Shown here: in pieces, positions 24,303-32,926 of the stretch
Numbering within the stretch: the first letter of the stretch is position 1
Layout: every line of letters starts with the position of its first letter
From: Tabrizicola fusiformis
GTDB lineage: Bacteria; Pseudomonadota; Alphaproteobacteria; Rhodobacterales; Rhodobacteraceae
NCBI RefSeq assembly: GCF_013328815.1
Contig: NZ_JABUHN010000005.1
Coordinates: forward strand, 186,001-250,000
Direction of reading: 5' to 3'
DNA length: 64,000 bases
The notes under the pieces: generated by a model
The model's database searches: none
What the model was told of the DNA's origin: nothing
Seen by the model: the letters and a program-made list of their open reading frames with translations, nothing else
Made by a program: the position numbers and the translations under genes

Positions 24303-26306
24303 ATGTTCAAGAAAATCCTGATCGCTAACCGGGGCGAAATCGCCTGCCGCGTCATCAAATCGGCGCGCAAGATGGGTATTAAGACCGTTGCCGTCTATTC
24401 CGACGCCGACCGCAACGCGCTGCACGTCAAGATGGCGGATGAGGCGGTGCATATCGGCCCGCCGCCCGCGAACCAGTCTTACATCGTGATCGACAAGATC
24501 ATGGAGGCCATCCGCCAGACCGGCGCCGAGGCGGTGCATCCGGGCTATGGCTTCCTGTCGGAAAACATGAACTTTGCCGCGGCGCTCGAAGCGGCGGGTG
24601 TGGTTTTCGTCGGCCCGCCGTCCCCCGCGATTGAGGCGATGGGCGACAAGATCACCTCGAAAAAGCTGGCGATGGAAGCCGGGGTTTCCACGGTTCCGGG
24701 CTATATGGGCCTGATCGCCGACGCCGATGAGGCGGTGAAAATCTCGGGCCAGATCGGCTATCCTGTGATGATCAAGGCCTCTGCCGGCGGTGGCGGCAAG
24801 GGGATGCGGATTGCCTGGAACGATCAGGAGGCCCGCGAAGGCTTTGAATCCTCCAAGAACGAGGCGGCCAACAGCTTTGGCGACGACCGGATCTTCATCG
24901 AGAAGTTCGTGACGCAGCCCCGCCACATCGAAATTCAGGTGCTGGCCGACAAGCACGGCAATTGCGTCTACCTGCACGAACGCGAATGCTCGATCCAGCG
25001 GCGGAACCAGAAGGTCATCGAAGAGGCACCCTCGCCCTTCCTTGACGCGGCGACCCGCAAGGCGATGGGCGAACAAGCCTGCGCGCTGGCCAAGGCGGTG
25101 GGCTATACCAGCGCGGGAACGGTGGAATTCATCGTCGATGGCAACCGCAACTTCTATTTCCTTGAAATGAACACCCGGTTGCAGGTGGAACATCCGGTGA
25201 CCGAACTGATCACCGGCGTTGACCTTGTGGAGCAGATGATCCGTGTCGCCAATGGTGAGCCGCTGCCCTTCAAACAGGAAGACCTGAAAATCAACGGCTG
25301 GGCGATGGAAAGCCGCCTTTACGCCGAAGACCCCTATCGCAACTTCCTGCCCTCGATCGGCCGGCTGACCCGTTATCGCCCGCCGGTGGAAGGGGCGACC
25401 CCGCGCGGCGGCATCGTGCGCAACGATACCGGCGTGTTCGAGGGCGGCGAGATCAGCATGTTCTACGACCCGATGATCGCCAAGCTCTGCACATGGGGCG
25501 AAACCCGCGACAAAGCCATCGAAGAGATGCGGCTGGCGCTGGACACGTTCGAGGTTGAGGGCATCGGTCACAACCTGCCCTTCGTCGGCGCGGTGATGGA
25601 CCATCCGCGCTTTGTCTCGGGCAATATCACCACCGCCTTCATTGCCGAGGAATATCCCGAAGGGTTCCAGGGTGCCGTTCTGGACGAGGCGACGCTGCGC
25701 AAGGTTGCCGCCTCTGCCGCCGCGATGAACCGGGTTGCCGAGATTCGCCGCACCCGGATTTCCGGCACGATGGACAACCATACGCGGCGTGTGGGCGATG
25801 ACTGGGTGGTCGCGGTGCAGGGGCAGGCTTTTGCCGTGCGGATCGTGGCCGATGCGCAGGGTTCGACCGTGGTGTTCGAGGATGGCGCCAAGCTGCGGGT
25901 GGAAAGCGACTGGACCCCCGGTCAGCCGCTTGCCCGGCTGGGCGTGAATGGTGAGCCGGTGGTGATCAAGACCGCCAAGATCCCGATGGGCTTCCGCATG
26001 CGGCTGCGCGGCGCTGACCTCAAGGTTTTCGTCCGCACCCCCCGCGCCCATCAGCTTGCCGGTCTGATGCTGGAGAAGCTGCCGCCGGACACCTCGAAAT
26101 ACCTGCTTTGCCCGATGCCCGGTCTGGTGGTGAAGATCGCCGTCGAAGAGGGACAAGAGGTGCAGGAAGGTCAGGCGCTGGCCACGGTCGAGGCGATGAA
26201 GATGGAAAACATCCTCAAGGCCGAGCGCCGCGGCGTGGTCAAGGCCATCAAAGCCAGCCCCGGCGCCAGCCTGCGGGTGGACGATGTGATCATGGAGTTT
26301 GAATAA
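24303..26306 (+). CDS. pccA: Propionyl-CoA carboxylase alpha chain (biotin carboxylase + biotin carrier)
   Basis: A 667-residue subunit that carboxylates its own biotin with bicarbonate and ATP. It has the biotin-carboxylase domain (FKKILIANRGEIACRV start, the ATP-grasp loop KASAGGGGKGMR, and the catalytic EMNTRLQVEHPVTE) in about 1-450, a connecting BT-like region, and the C-terminal biotinyl domain with the biotin lysine K633 in EAMKMEN. A GAGGGAGAG ribosome-binding site precedes the ATG. A strong terminator upstream gives it a promoter of its own. Confidence 0.95.
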   Translation: MFKKILIANRGEIACRVIKSARKMGIKTVAVYSDADRNALHVKMADEAVHIGPPPANQSYIVIDKIMEAIRQTGAEAVHPGYGFLSENMNFAAALEAAGVVFVGPPSPAIEAMGDKITSKKLAMEAGVSTVPGYMGLIADADEAVKISGQIGYPVMIKASAGGGGKGMRIAWNDQEAREGFESSKNEAANSFGDDRIFIEKFVTQPRHIEIQVLADKHGNCVYLHERECSIQRRNQKVIEEAPSPFLDAATRKAMGEQACALAKAVGYTSAGTVEFIVDGNRNFYFLEMNTRLQVEHPVTELITGVDLVEQMIRVANGEPLPFKQEDLKINGWAMESRLYAEDPYRNFLPSIGRLTRYRPPVEGATPRGGIVRNDTGVFEGGEISMFYDPMIAKLCTWGETRDKAIEEMRLALDTFEVEGIGHNLPFVGAVMDHPRFVSGNITTAFIAEEYPEGFQGAVLDEATLRKVAASAAAMNRVAEIRRTRISGTMDNHTRRVGDDWVVAVQGQAFAVRIVADAQGSTVVFEDGAKLRVESDWTPGQPLARLGVNGEPVVIKTAKIPMGFRMRLRGADLKVFVRTPRAHQLAGLMLEKLPPDTSKYLLCPMPGLVVKIAVEEGQEVQEGQALATVEAMKMENILKAERRGVVKAIKASPGASLRVDDVIMEFE

Positions 26307-26336
26307 CGCGGCGGAAGGAAGGAGCGAGGCGTATCG

Positions 26337-26888
26337 ATGGGCTACTCCTTGTCAATCCTTGTCTGGGATATGGCCGATTTTCCGCGGGTCGCTTCCAACT
26401 TCGGCTGGGCGATCGGAGGGGAGTTCGACCCGAATGCTGGAATGCTTCGGCATGTCCCTCCATTGGCGACCGCAGGGGTGAATCGCCGGCAGCTTGTATT
26501 CGTCAACCACAAATCCCTACGGGCGGCGACCCTGCTGGATGTTCGGAGGATTTCCGAAGTGGCACCTACCTTGCATTTCTGGGTCAATGACACCTCCGGC
26601 GCGACCAACTTTTCCGGGCACGCAAATGGGTCAGACCTGTGGGCGGTCTGGGCCGTGGATGACGAATACCATGTTGAGGGCGAGCCACCGTTTGATGTCC
26701 AAAGCTTCGTCGAGATGGTCACGGACGAGGCGGAACATGCTCGCCTTGAATATGGCGATGACGAAGGCGAGGTCGATTGGTACCGGCTGCCCGTTCGCGC
26801 GTTTGAAGCGGTAGTCGGCATGACACATTCCGGCAATTGGCCAAGGCCCTGCTTTTTTATGTCGGGAGAAAATCCTCTTGTTGGTTAA
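26337..26888 (+). CDS. Unknown acidic protein, atypical base composition
   Basis: A 183-residue soluble protein with no signal peptide and no family I recognise. It is rich in aromatic and acidic residues (FWVNDTSGATNF, DLWAVWAVDDEYHVEGEPPF, YGDDEGEVDWYRL). Its codons are visibly less GC-rich at third positions than pccA and mcm on either side, so it was probably acquired. A GGAAGGAG ribosome-binding site lies 14-20 bases upstream, farther than usual. Acidic orphan proteins of this size are often immunity proteins of toxin systems, but no toxin is seen next to it. Confidence 0.6.
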   Translation: MGYSLSILVWDMADFPRVASNFGWAIGGEFDPNAGMLRHVPPLATAGVNRRQLVFVNHKSLRAATLLDVRRISEVAPTLHFWVNDTSGATNFSGHANGSDLWAVWAVDDEYHVEGEPPFDVQSFVEMVTDEAEHARLEYGDDEGEVDWYRLPVRAFEAVVGMTHSGNWPRPCFFMSGENPLVG

Positions 26889-26931
26889 CCCCGCAACCGA
26901 TGTCGGAAACTTGGGTCAGTCGCTGTCGCGC

Positions 26932-27375
26932 CTACCGCCCCGAAGGATGCTGCTCCAGCGCCTCGGCGCGGGCCAGCGGCATCTTGTCGATGGCGCGGGT
27001 GATCTCGCGGGCGTCCCAGGGCAGCGGCTTGCGCAGCGTCGGCTTCCAGTCCTTGTCCATCAGGATCAGCGCGAACCCCCGGGGACGCAAGGTGTGGCGC
27101 AATTCGGTCGGGTTCGAGGGATCAGTGTCGATGACCACGATCACGTCGCGCTCGGCCAGATCGGCGGCACCGCGCGCCAGAAGCGCCATCTGGCGTTGAA
27201 ACGCCGGATCGTCCGGGCTGTCGGCAAAGACGACAACCGGCCGGTGGACGAACAGATGATCGGCCACCGCCACATCGGTGGCGGCCACGGGGGCGAATAC
27301 CTCATCGGCTGGGGCAGGGCCTGCGAGGGTCAGCGCCAGAAACAGAAATGTAAGCGGTTTGAAGCGGTGGATCAT
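26932..27375 (-). CDS. Secreted DUF4174-type protein
   Basis: A 147-residue protein with a signal peptide (hydrophobic PLTFLFLALTLAGPAPADE). The mature part has the thioredoxin-like arrangement of the DUF4174 family: VVVFADSPDDPAFQRQMALL, then DVIVVIDTD and the GFALILMDKDWKPTLRKPLPW motif. No CxxC is present, so it is unlikely to be an active disulfide enzyme. It is on the minus strand between two plus-strand propionate genes. Confidence 0.78.
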   Translation of the reverse strand: MIHRFKPLTFLFLALTLAGPAPADEVFAPVAATDVAVADHLFVHRPVVVFADSPDDPAFQRQMALLARGAADLAERDVIVVIDTDPSNPTELRHTLRPRGFALILMDKDWKPTLRKPLPWDAREITRAIDKMPLARAEALEQHPSGR

Positions 27376-27446
27376 GCTCTTGATATAGGGCGCCTTCGCC
27401 AGAACCCCAAGCGCCGGGCGGCCCTCCCGGCATGTCGGAGGAAGTC

Positions 27447-29573
27447 ATGACGGATGTGAAGGCATGGGAGGCGCTGGCCTCGAAGGAGCTGAAGGGTAAA
27501 GACCCGGCAAGCCTGAACTGGCAGACGCTGGAAGGCATCACGGTCAAGCCGCTTTATACGGCGGCGGATACCGCTGGTCTGGCGCAGACCGCCGAGCTGC
27601 CCGGCATCGCTCCCTTTACCCGCGGCGTGCGGGCGACGATGTATGCCGGGCGGCCCTGGACGATCCGGCAATATGCGGGCTTTTCCACCGCCGAGGAATC
27701 AAATGCCTTCTACCGCAAGGCGCTGGCGGCGGGGCAGCAGGGCGTCTCGGTCGCCTTCGACCTTGCCACCCACCGCGGCTATGACTCGGATCATCCCCGC
27801 GTGGTGGGCGATGTCGGCAAGGCGGGTGTCGCCATCGACTCGGTCGAGGACATGAAGATCCTGTTCGACGGCATCCCGTTGGAAAAGATCAGCGTTTCCA
27901 TGACGATGAACGGCGCGGTGATTCCGATCCTGGCAAATTTCATCGTCACCGGCGAAGAGCAGGGCGTGTCGCGGGCGGATCTGTCCGGCACCATCCAGAA
28001 TGATATCCTCAAAGAGTTCATGGTGCGGAACACCTATGTCTATCCGCCCGAACCCTCGATGCGGATCATTGCCGACATCATCGAATACACCTCCAAAGAG
28101 ATGGCCAAGTTCAACAGCATTTCGATCTCCGGCTATCACATGCAGGAGGCGGGGGCGAACCTTGTGCAGGAGCTGGCCTATACGCTGGCTGACGGGCGCG
28201 AATATGTCCGCGCCGCCATCGCGCGGGGGATGAATGTTGATGATTTCGCAGGAAGGCTGTCGTTCTTCTTCGCCATCGGCATGAATTTCTTCATGGAGGC
28301 GGCCAAGCTGCGCGCGGCGCGGCAGCTTTGGACGCGCATCATGCAGGAATTCAACCCCAAGAAATCGGGCAGCCTGATGCTGCGCACCCATTGCCAGACC
28401 TCGGGTGTGTCGCTGCAAGAGGCCGATCCCTATAACAACGTCATCCGCACCGCCTATGAGGCGATGGCGGCGGCGCTGGGCGGCACGCAGTCGCTGCACA
28501 CCAATGCGCTGGATGAGGCGATTGCCCTGCCGACCGAGTTTTCGGCGCGGATCGCGCGGAACACTCAGCTTATCCTGCAAGAGGAAACCGGCATCACCCA
28601 TGTCGTCGATCCGCTGGCTGGGTCGTATTACGTCGAAAGCCTGACGGCGGAACTGGCCGAAAAGGCATGGGCGCTGATCGAAGAGGTCGAGGCGATGGGC
28701 GGCATGACCAAGGCGGTCGCCACCGGAATGCCCAAACTGCGGATCGAGGAATCGGCGGCGCGGCGGCAGGCGCTGATCGACCGGGGCGAAGAAGTGATCG
28801 TTGGCGTCAACAAATACCGCAAGGCCAAGGAAGATCCGATCGACATTCTGGACATCGACAACGTCAAGGTGCGCGATGCGCAGATCGCGCGGCTGAACGC
28901 CACCCGCGCCGCCCGCGATGAGGCGGCCTGTCAGGCCGCCTTGGCGGAACTGTCGCGCCGTGCTGCCGAGGGCGGCAACCTGCTTGAGGGCGCGGTCGCC
29001 GCGGCCCGGGCCCGCGCCACTGTCGGAGAGATTTCGGACGCCATGGAAAAGGTCTTTGGCCGCCACCGTGCGGAAGTCAAAACCCTCGCCGGGGTTTACG
29101 GCGCCGCTTATGAGGGCGATGCCGGCTTTGAAGCCATCCAGAAGGATGTCGAAGCCTTTGCCGAGGAGGAAGGCCGCCGCCCCCGGATGCTGGTCGTCAA
29201 GATGGGGCAGGACGGGCATGACCGCGGTGCCAAGGTGATCGCCACCGCCTTTGCCGATATCGGCTTTGACGTGGACGTGGGGCCCTTGTTCCAGACACCC
29301 GAGGAAGCCGCGCAGGATGCCATCGACAATGACGTGCATGTCGTCGGCATCTCTTCGCAGGCGGCAGGACACAAGACGCTGGCGCCCAAGCTGATCGAGG
29401 CGCTGCGCGAACGGGGGGCCGGGGATATTCTGGTGATCTGCGGCGGCGTCATTCCGCAGCAGGATTACGATTTCCTGACGGCGGCGGGTGTGAAAGCAAT
29501 CTTCGGGCCGGGCACCAACATTCCCGACGCGGCCAAGAACATCCTGACGCTGATCCGTCAGGCGCGCGGCTGA
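27447..29573 (+). CDS. scpA: Methylmalonyl-CoA mutase
   Basis: A 708-residue single-chain B12-dependent mutase that converts (R)-methylmalonyl-CoA to succinyl-CoA. The N-terminal TIM-barrel has the substrate motif [15 protein letters not shown] and the Y/RTYAG-type substrate contact ([21 protein letters not shown]). The C-terminal cobalamin domain has DGHDRG with the cobalt ligand H591, then GG(V)IP. ATG at 27447 has a GGAGG site six bases upstream, so it is preferred to an ATG five codons earlier that overlaps that site. It closes the propionyl-CoA route begun by PccAB; no epimerase is seen in the window. Confidence 0.94.
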   Translation: MTDVKAWEALASKELKGKDPASLNWQTLEGITVKPLYTAADTAGLAQTAELPGIAPFTRGVRATMYAGRPWTIRQYAGFSTAEESNAFYRKALAAGQQGVSVAFDLATHRGYDSDHPRVVGDVGKAGVAIDSVEDMKILFDGIPLEKISVSMTMNGAVIPILANFIVTGEEQGVSRADLSGTIQNDILKEFMVRNTYVYPPEPSMRIIADIIEYTSKEMAKFNSISISGYHMQEAGANLVQELAYTLADGREYVRAAIARGMNVDDFAGRLSFFFAIGMNFFMEAAKLRAARQLWTRIMQEFNPKKSGSLMLRTHCQTSGVSLQEADPYNNVIRTAYEAMAAALGGTQSLHTNALDEAIALPTEFSARIARNTQLILQEETGITHVVDPLAGSYYVESLTAELAEKAWALIEEVEAMGGMTKAVATGMPKLRIEESAARRQALIDRGEEVIVGVNKYRKAKEDPIDILDIDNVKVRDAQIARLNATRAARDEAACQAALAELSRRAAEGGNLLEGAVAAARARATVGEISDAMEKVFGRHRAEVKTLAGVYGAAYEGDAGFEAIQKDVEAFAEEEGRRPRMLVVKMGQDGHDRGAKVIATAFADIGFDVDVGPLFQTPEEAAQDAIDNDVHVVGISSQAAGHKTLAPKLIEALRERGAGDILVICGGVIPQQDYDFLTAAGVKAIFGPGTNIPDAAKNILTLIRQARG

Positions 29574-29580
29574 TCCAAGG

Positions 29581-29630
29581 CCCCGGAGTTTTCAAAAACT
29601 CCGGGGCGATTTCTTTGAAGAAATCGCTTT
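29581..29630. terminator. Double hairpin terminator after the mutase gene
   Basis: A first stem (CCCCGGAGTTTT at 29581-29592 and AAAACTCCGGGG at 29595-29606) carries its own T and A runs, so it can act on both strands. A second stem (GCGATTTCTT / AAGAAATCGC, 29606-29627) is followed by TTT. They separate the converging mutase gene and the next minus-strand gene. Confidence 0.85.
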
Positions 29631-29634
29631 CTGG

Positions 29635-30000
29635 TCAGAGTTCGGTTTCCGCAGGCGGCCCTTCCGGGGCCGCCTTTTCTGCCTCAAGCTCTTGGGCCGT
29701 CTTGCGGCGGATCAGGATATCGCCATTCGGCAGCTTTTCCGGGGCATGGTAGTTCTGGAAATCGTCGATCATGCCGATCAACTCCAGAATCTGCGGCTTC
29801 AACTCTTCAAGCTTCGGTCCCAGCGCCTCAAGCGCGCCCTGCATGTCGTTCAGGGTCGGTTCCATCTCGGACATCAGCCCGCGCAGAAACATCTTCGCCC
29901 CCTCTTCCATAAGCGAGGGGGCCTCGGCCTCGGGCGCCGGGGGCTCTTGCGCGGCAAGCGGGGTGGCGGCCAGCGCCACAAGAAGGGCGATGCGTTTCAT
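29635..30000 (-). CDS. Small secreted protein of unknown function
   Basis: A 121-residue protein with a signal peptide (MKRIALLVALAATPLAA-QE). The mature part is acidic and mostly helical: LMEEGAKMFLRGLMSEMEPTLNDMQGALEALGPKLEELKPQ has amphipathic heptads. A conserved-looking YHAPEKLPNGDILIRRKT segment follows. I recognise no function. It lies 31 bases after the endonuclease-type gene on the same strand and is probably last in that operon. Confidence 0.75.
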   Translation of the reverse strand: MKRIALLVALAATPLAAQEPPAPEAEAPSLMEEGAKMFLRGLMSEMEPTLNDMQGALEALGPKLEELKPQILELIGMIDDFQNYHAPEKLPNGDILIRRKTAQELEAEKAAPEGPPAETEL

Positions 30001-30031
30001 TCCCCCAATATGGGGCAGTCCGGGCCTATTT

Positions 30032-31102
30032 TCAAAGGGCAAGGTCCAGCGTGACCGGAAAGTGATCCGAGGCGGTCAGGAGCGCGTCGCGCAATTCCGG
30101 CACCGCCATGGCGCCCGGATCGTTGAACGGATGCCAGATCCGCCAATCGGCCCGGTCATTGGCCAGATCGGGCGAGACCATGATGAAATCCAGCAGCGCC
30201 TCGAAATAGCGTTTCTGCGGGGCCAGCCAGAAGCGCGCGGTGGTCGGCGCGATGCCGATACGGCTTTGCAGCGCCATTTCGGCATGGGGGTCATGCAGCC
30301 GCATCGCGGGGGGCTGGTCCAGCCCCAGCGCGATTTCCACCCCGGAATGGCCGAACAGCTTTTCATATTCGTCGATGCCGGGGCCGTCGTTAAAATCCCC
30401 CATCACGATCAGGCTTTCGCCGGCGGCCAGATGCCCCTCGATCCGGCGGCGCAGCCAGAGGCATTCGGCCAGTTGCTTGCGCCGGTTCTCGATGGAAATG
30501 CGGGTGAATTCGGCGGGTGTGACCGCGCCATGCGGGGCCTTGGATTTGGCGTGAACCCCGATCAGCCGCAGCGCCCTTCCATCGGCGCGCAAGGCAATCT
30601 CAAGCGGCGGCTTGGAAAAGCGGATCAATTCCTCGACCCCGTCCTGATCCAGATCGGCGCGCAGCCCGGTGTCAAAGCGTGGCGCCCCGGCGGCCCCTTG
30701 CGAGGGGGCGGGGGCGCCCTGCGGGTCGTGGCGGGCCTCGATCCGGTCAGGGTCGTAAAGAAAGGCGATTTCCTGTTCGGTTTCCGAGGTGAAGCCGTGC
30801 AGCGCCTTGCGGCAGCGCAGCCCGTAATGCCGCGCGAAATTCTCCAGCGCTGTCACGGTTGACCGCTTTGTGCCCTGATCGGGGGCTTCGATGATCATGA
30901 CCCCATCGGCATCCAGCGCGGTGAAGACGATTCCCAGCGCCGTCAGTTGCTCGGCGCGGCTGATCTTGTAGCGGGCTGAAAGCTGCAAATCCTCCAGCAG
31001 CCGCCCGCGATCGTCAAACAGGGCGTTGAACCATTCGACATTGAAACTGGCCAGCCGCAGCGGCCGCGGCCCGGGGGCGGCGGGCGGTGCGGGGGCGGTC
31101 AT
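30032..31102 (-). CDS. Endonuclease/exonuclease/phosphatase-family hydrolase
   Basis: A 356-residue protein with the EEP fold found in ExoIII, DNase I and Mg-dependent phosphatases. Visible motifs: LRLASFNVEWFN (N-terminal metal Asn), the catalytic Glu in MIIEAPDQ, VGHAKS-like IGVHAKSKA, the catalytic pair MGDFNDGPG, and the C-terminal ASDHFPVTLDL His. Substrate unknown. No signal peptide. Its start overlaps the stop of the TerB/DnaJ gene by four bases, so the two are coupled. Confidence 0.85.
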   Translation of the reverse strand: MTAPAPPAAPGPRPLRLASFNVEWFNALFDDRGRLLEDLQLSARYKISRAEQLTALGIVFTALDADGVMIIEAPDQGTKRSTVTALENFARHYGLRCRKALHGFTSETEQEIAFLYDPDRIEARHDPQGAPAPSQGAAGAPRFDTGLRADLDQDGVEELIRFSKPPLEIALRADGRALRLIGVHAKSKAPHGAVTPAEFTRISIENRRKQLAECLWLRRRIEGHLAAGESLIVMGDFNDGPGIDEYEKLFGHSGVEIALGLDQPPAMRLHDPHAEMALQSRIGIAPTTARFWLAPQKRYFEALLDFIMVSPDLANDRADWRIWHPFNDPGAMAVPELRDALLTASDHFPVTLDLAL

Positions 31103-31803
31103 GCCGCCCGCCGCTGCTGCAATTCCTCCCAGGCGGCATTGATGGCGATGAGCCTGCGCTCGGCCAGCTTGGCCGCCTCGGGCGGCACGCCGCGGGCGAT
31201 CATCGCATCGGGGTGGTTTTCCTTGACCGCCTGCCGCCATGCAATGCGGATCTGGTCCAGCGGCGCGTCATGGGCCACGCCCAGCAGATCATAGGGGTCG
31301 CGCTGGGTGCCTTCAACCAGCCTTGCACGGATGGCCAGATAGCAGCGCCGGTCCAGCCCGAAAATCTCGGCGACATGGGCGAGGAAAGCCTCTTCATTCT
31401 CGTGCAGGATGTCATCGGCCAGCGCGATGTGAAACAACCCCTCGATCAGGTCGATGAAAAGGGCACGATTGTCGGGGTGGTCCTTGTCGCGGAACATCGC
31501 GGCAATCTTGCGGGCATAGGCATCAAATCCTGCCACATCCTGCCGGGCGAGATTGAAGACGCGGGCGGCATTCGCCTCTTCCTCGGGCGCCAGCGTGAAG
31601 ACACGGCGGAAGGCCATCACCTCATCCCGCGTCACCGCGCCATCAGCCTTGGCCATCTTGGCCCCCAGTGCAATCACCGCGATGGTGAACCCGACCGAGC
31701 GTTCCGGTTCGGGCCGGCTGCGCAGAAGGTCAAAGACATGCGCCAAAGGCTCGCCCTGGGCGAGGGCGGCAAGCGCTTCGGTGATGCGGGTCCAGATCGA
31801 CAT
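31099..31803 (-). CDS. TerB/DnaJ-domain protein (DjlA-like)
   Basis: A 234-residue co-chaperone-type protein. The N-terminal two thirds are a TerB-like helical domain (MAKADGAVTRDEVMAFRRVF and HIALADDILHENEEAFL). The C-terminal ~65 residues are a J domain with DPYDLLGV and the HPD tripeptide (KENHPDAMI) that stimulates DnaK. Unlike E. coli DjlA it has no obvious N-terminal membrane anchor. The ATG at 31803 begins MSIWTRI; an open frame upstream has no convincing start. Confidence 0.85.
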   Translation of the reverse strand: MSIWTRITEALAALAQGEPLAHVFDLLRSRPEPERSVGFTIAVIALGAKMAKADGAVTRDEVMAFRRVFTLAPEEEANAARVFNLARQDVAGFDAYARKIAAMFRDKDHPDNRALFIDLIEGLFHIALADDILHENEEAFLAHVAEIFGLDRRCYLAIRARLVEGTQRDPYDLLGVAHDAPLDQIRIAWRQAVKENHPDAMIARGVPPEAAKLAERRLIAINAAWEELQQRRAA

Positions 31804-31835
31804 GGGCGGCAGCATAGCGACCTTGCCGGGGGCTG

Positions 31836-32312
31836 TCAGGAGAGGATTTTCTGCATCAGCACAAGGTCGAGCCAGCGACCCCATTTGAACCCCGCCTCGC
31901 GCACGCGACCGCATTCTTTATAGCCGATTGCCGCGTGAAAGCTTTGCCCCGGCAGGTTTTCGCCCGACACTCCGGCGATCATCGTATGGGCGCCGGCGGC
32001 GCGGGCATGATCCTCAAGCGCGGTCATCAGGCCGCGGCCCAGCCCCTTGCCCCATGCGGGTGCGGCCAGATGCACCGAATGCTCCATCGCGCGGGCATAG
32101 CCGGGGCCGCCGCGAAACTGGCCATAGGTCGCATGGCCCGCGACGGCACCCGCCACCTCGGCCACCCACCAAGGGGTGCGCCGGGCGATCTGCGTGGCAA
32201 TGTCGGCGGGGTCTTTCTCGACCGTGGTGAAGGTATGCGTCGTCTCGCGGATCAGGGCATTCCAGATTGCGGCGATGGCTTCGGCATCAGCGGGGGTTGC
32301 CGGGCGGATCAT
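31836..32312 (-). CDS. GNAT acetyltransferase, phosphinothricin-acetyltransferase-like
   Basis: A 158-residue protein of the Pat/Bar-YncA branch of GNAT enzymes. It has MIRPATPADAEAIAAIWNALI at the N-terminus, the acetyl-CoA motif WGKGLGRGLM, and the SFHAAIGYKECGRVREAGFKWGRW region typical of this branch. Natural substrates are probably methionine sulfoximine-like or other amino compounds. Its start overlaps the VOC gene's stop by four bases. Confidence 0.83.
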   Translation of the reverse strand: MIRPATPADAEAIAAIWNALIRETTHTFTTVEKDPADIATQIARRTPWWVAEVAGAVAGHATYGQFRGGPGYARAMEHSVHLAAPAWGKGLGRGLMTALEDHARAAGAHTMIAGVSGENLPGQSFHAAIGYKECGRVREAGFKWGRWLDLVLMQKILS

Positions 32313-32926
32313 TCCAGAACCCGGGTGCCATGTGGGGTGGAAAAGCTGGCGCGCATCGCCTTTTCCGGCCCATCGACAAAGATCACCCGCGGGTCGTCGA
32401 ACAACGGTGCCAGAACCGCGCGCAGGGCCGCCGCGCCCGGATGCGCCACCTCAAGCCGGATCAGGCGCAGACCGGCATCGGGCAGGGTCTGGGCCGGGTG
32501 CAGCGTGCCTTGCCAATGGATCAGCGCCGGAAAGCAACTGTCGAAGGGCAGGGTGCCATCGGCAGGCACCGCCATCTGCCAGCGGTAATCGCCGCGCTGC
32601 AACGAGACCGGCGTGCCGCAGCCGGGCGGCGCGGCGGCCAGCACGGCATCCAGATCATCGCAGCGGGCAATCCAGTTGGTCAGGCGCGGGCGGCCGGTGA
32701 AATTGTCCATGTCGAACCAGCGCGGCCATGTCGGGCGGGTTGCGTCCGGGTCGGCGGCAATCACCTCAAGGTAAAGGTCGCCAAGACCCAGAAGGCGGTT
32801 GTGCGTGGCCATATGCGGATGCTTGCCGCCGCCCGCCAACGCCACGCCAAGCGCGGCCTCGACCGCCGCAACCCCTGCGTCCAGCGTTTCGGCCGTCACC
32901 GCCAGATGATCGAAAGTCAGCATCAT
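32309..32926 (-). CDS. VOC-family (glyoxalase-like) protein
   Basis: A 205-residue protein with vicinal-oxygen-chelate repeats. It begins with MLTFDHLAVTAETLDAGVAAVE, and the NRLLGLGDLYLEVIAADP segment matches the Glyoxalase_3 type. The metal positions appear as the first His (FDHLAV) and the Glu of YLEVIA. Substrate unknown. ATGATG start; the stop codon of ppx overlaps it, so it is coupled to ppx upstream and the acetyltransferase downstream. Confidence 0.82.
   Translation of the reverse strand: MMLTFDHLAVTAETLDAGVAAVEAALGVALAGGGKHPHMATHNRLLGLGDLYLEVIAADPDATRPTWPRWFDMDNFTGRPRLTNWIARCDDLDAVLAAAPPGCGTPVSLQRGDYRWQMAVPADGTLPFDSCFPALIHWQGTLHPAQTLPDAGLRLIRLEVAHPGAAALRAVLAPLFDDPRVIFVDGPEKAMRASFSTPHGTRVLE

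Noticed and set aside
23651-24328. 225-codon frame across the intergenic stretch
   Set aside because: It runs through a strong terminator, the small lipoprotein gene and another terminator. No ribosome-binding site or family.
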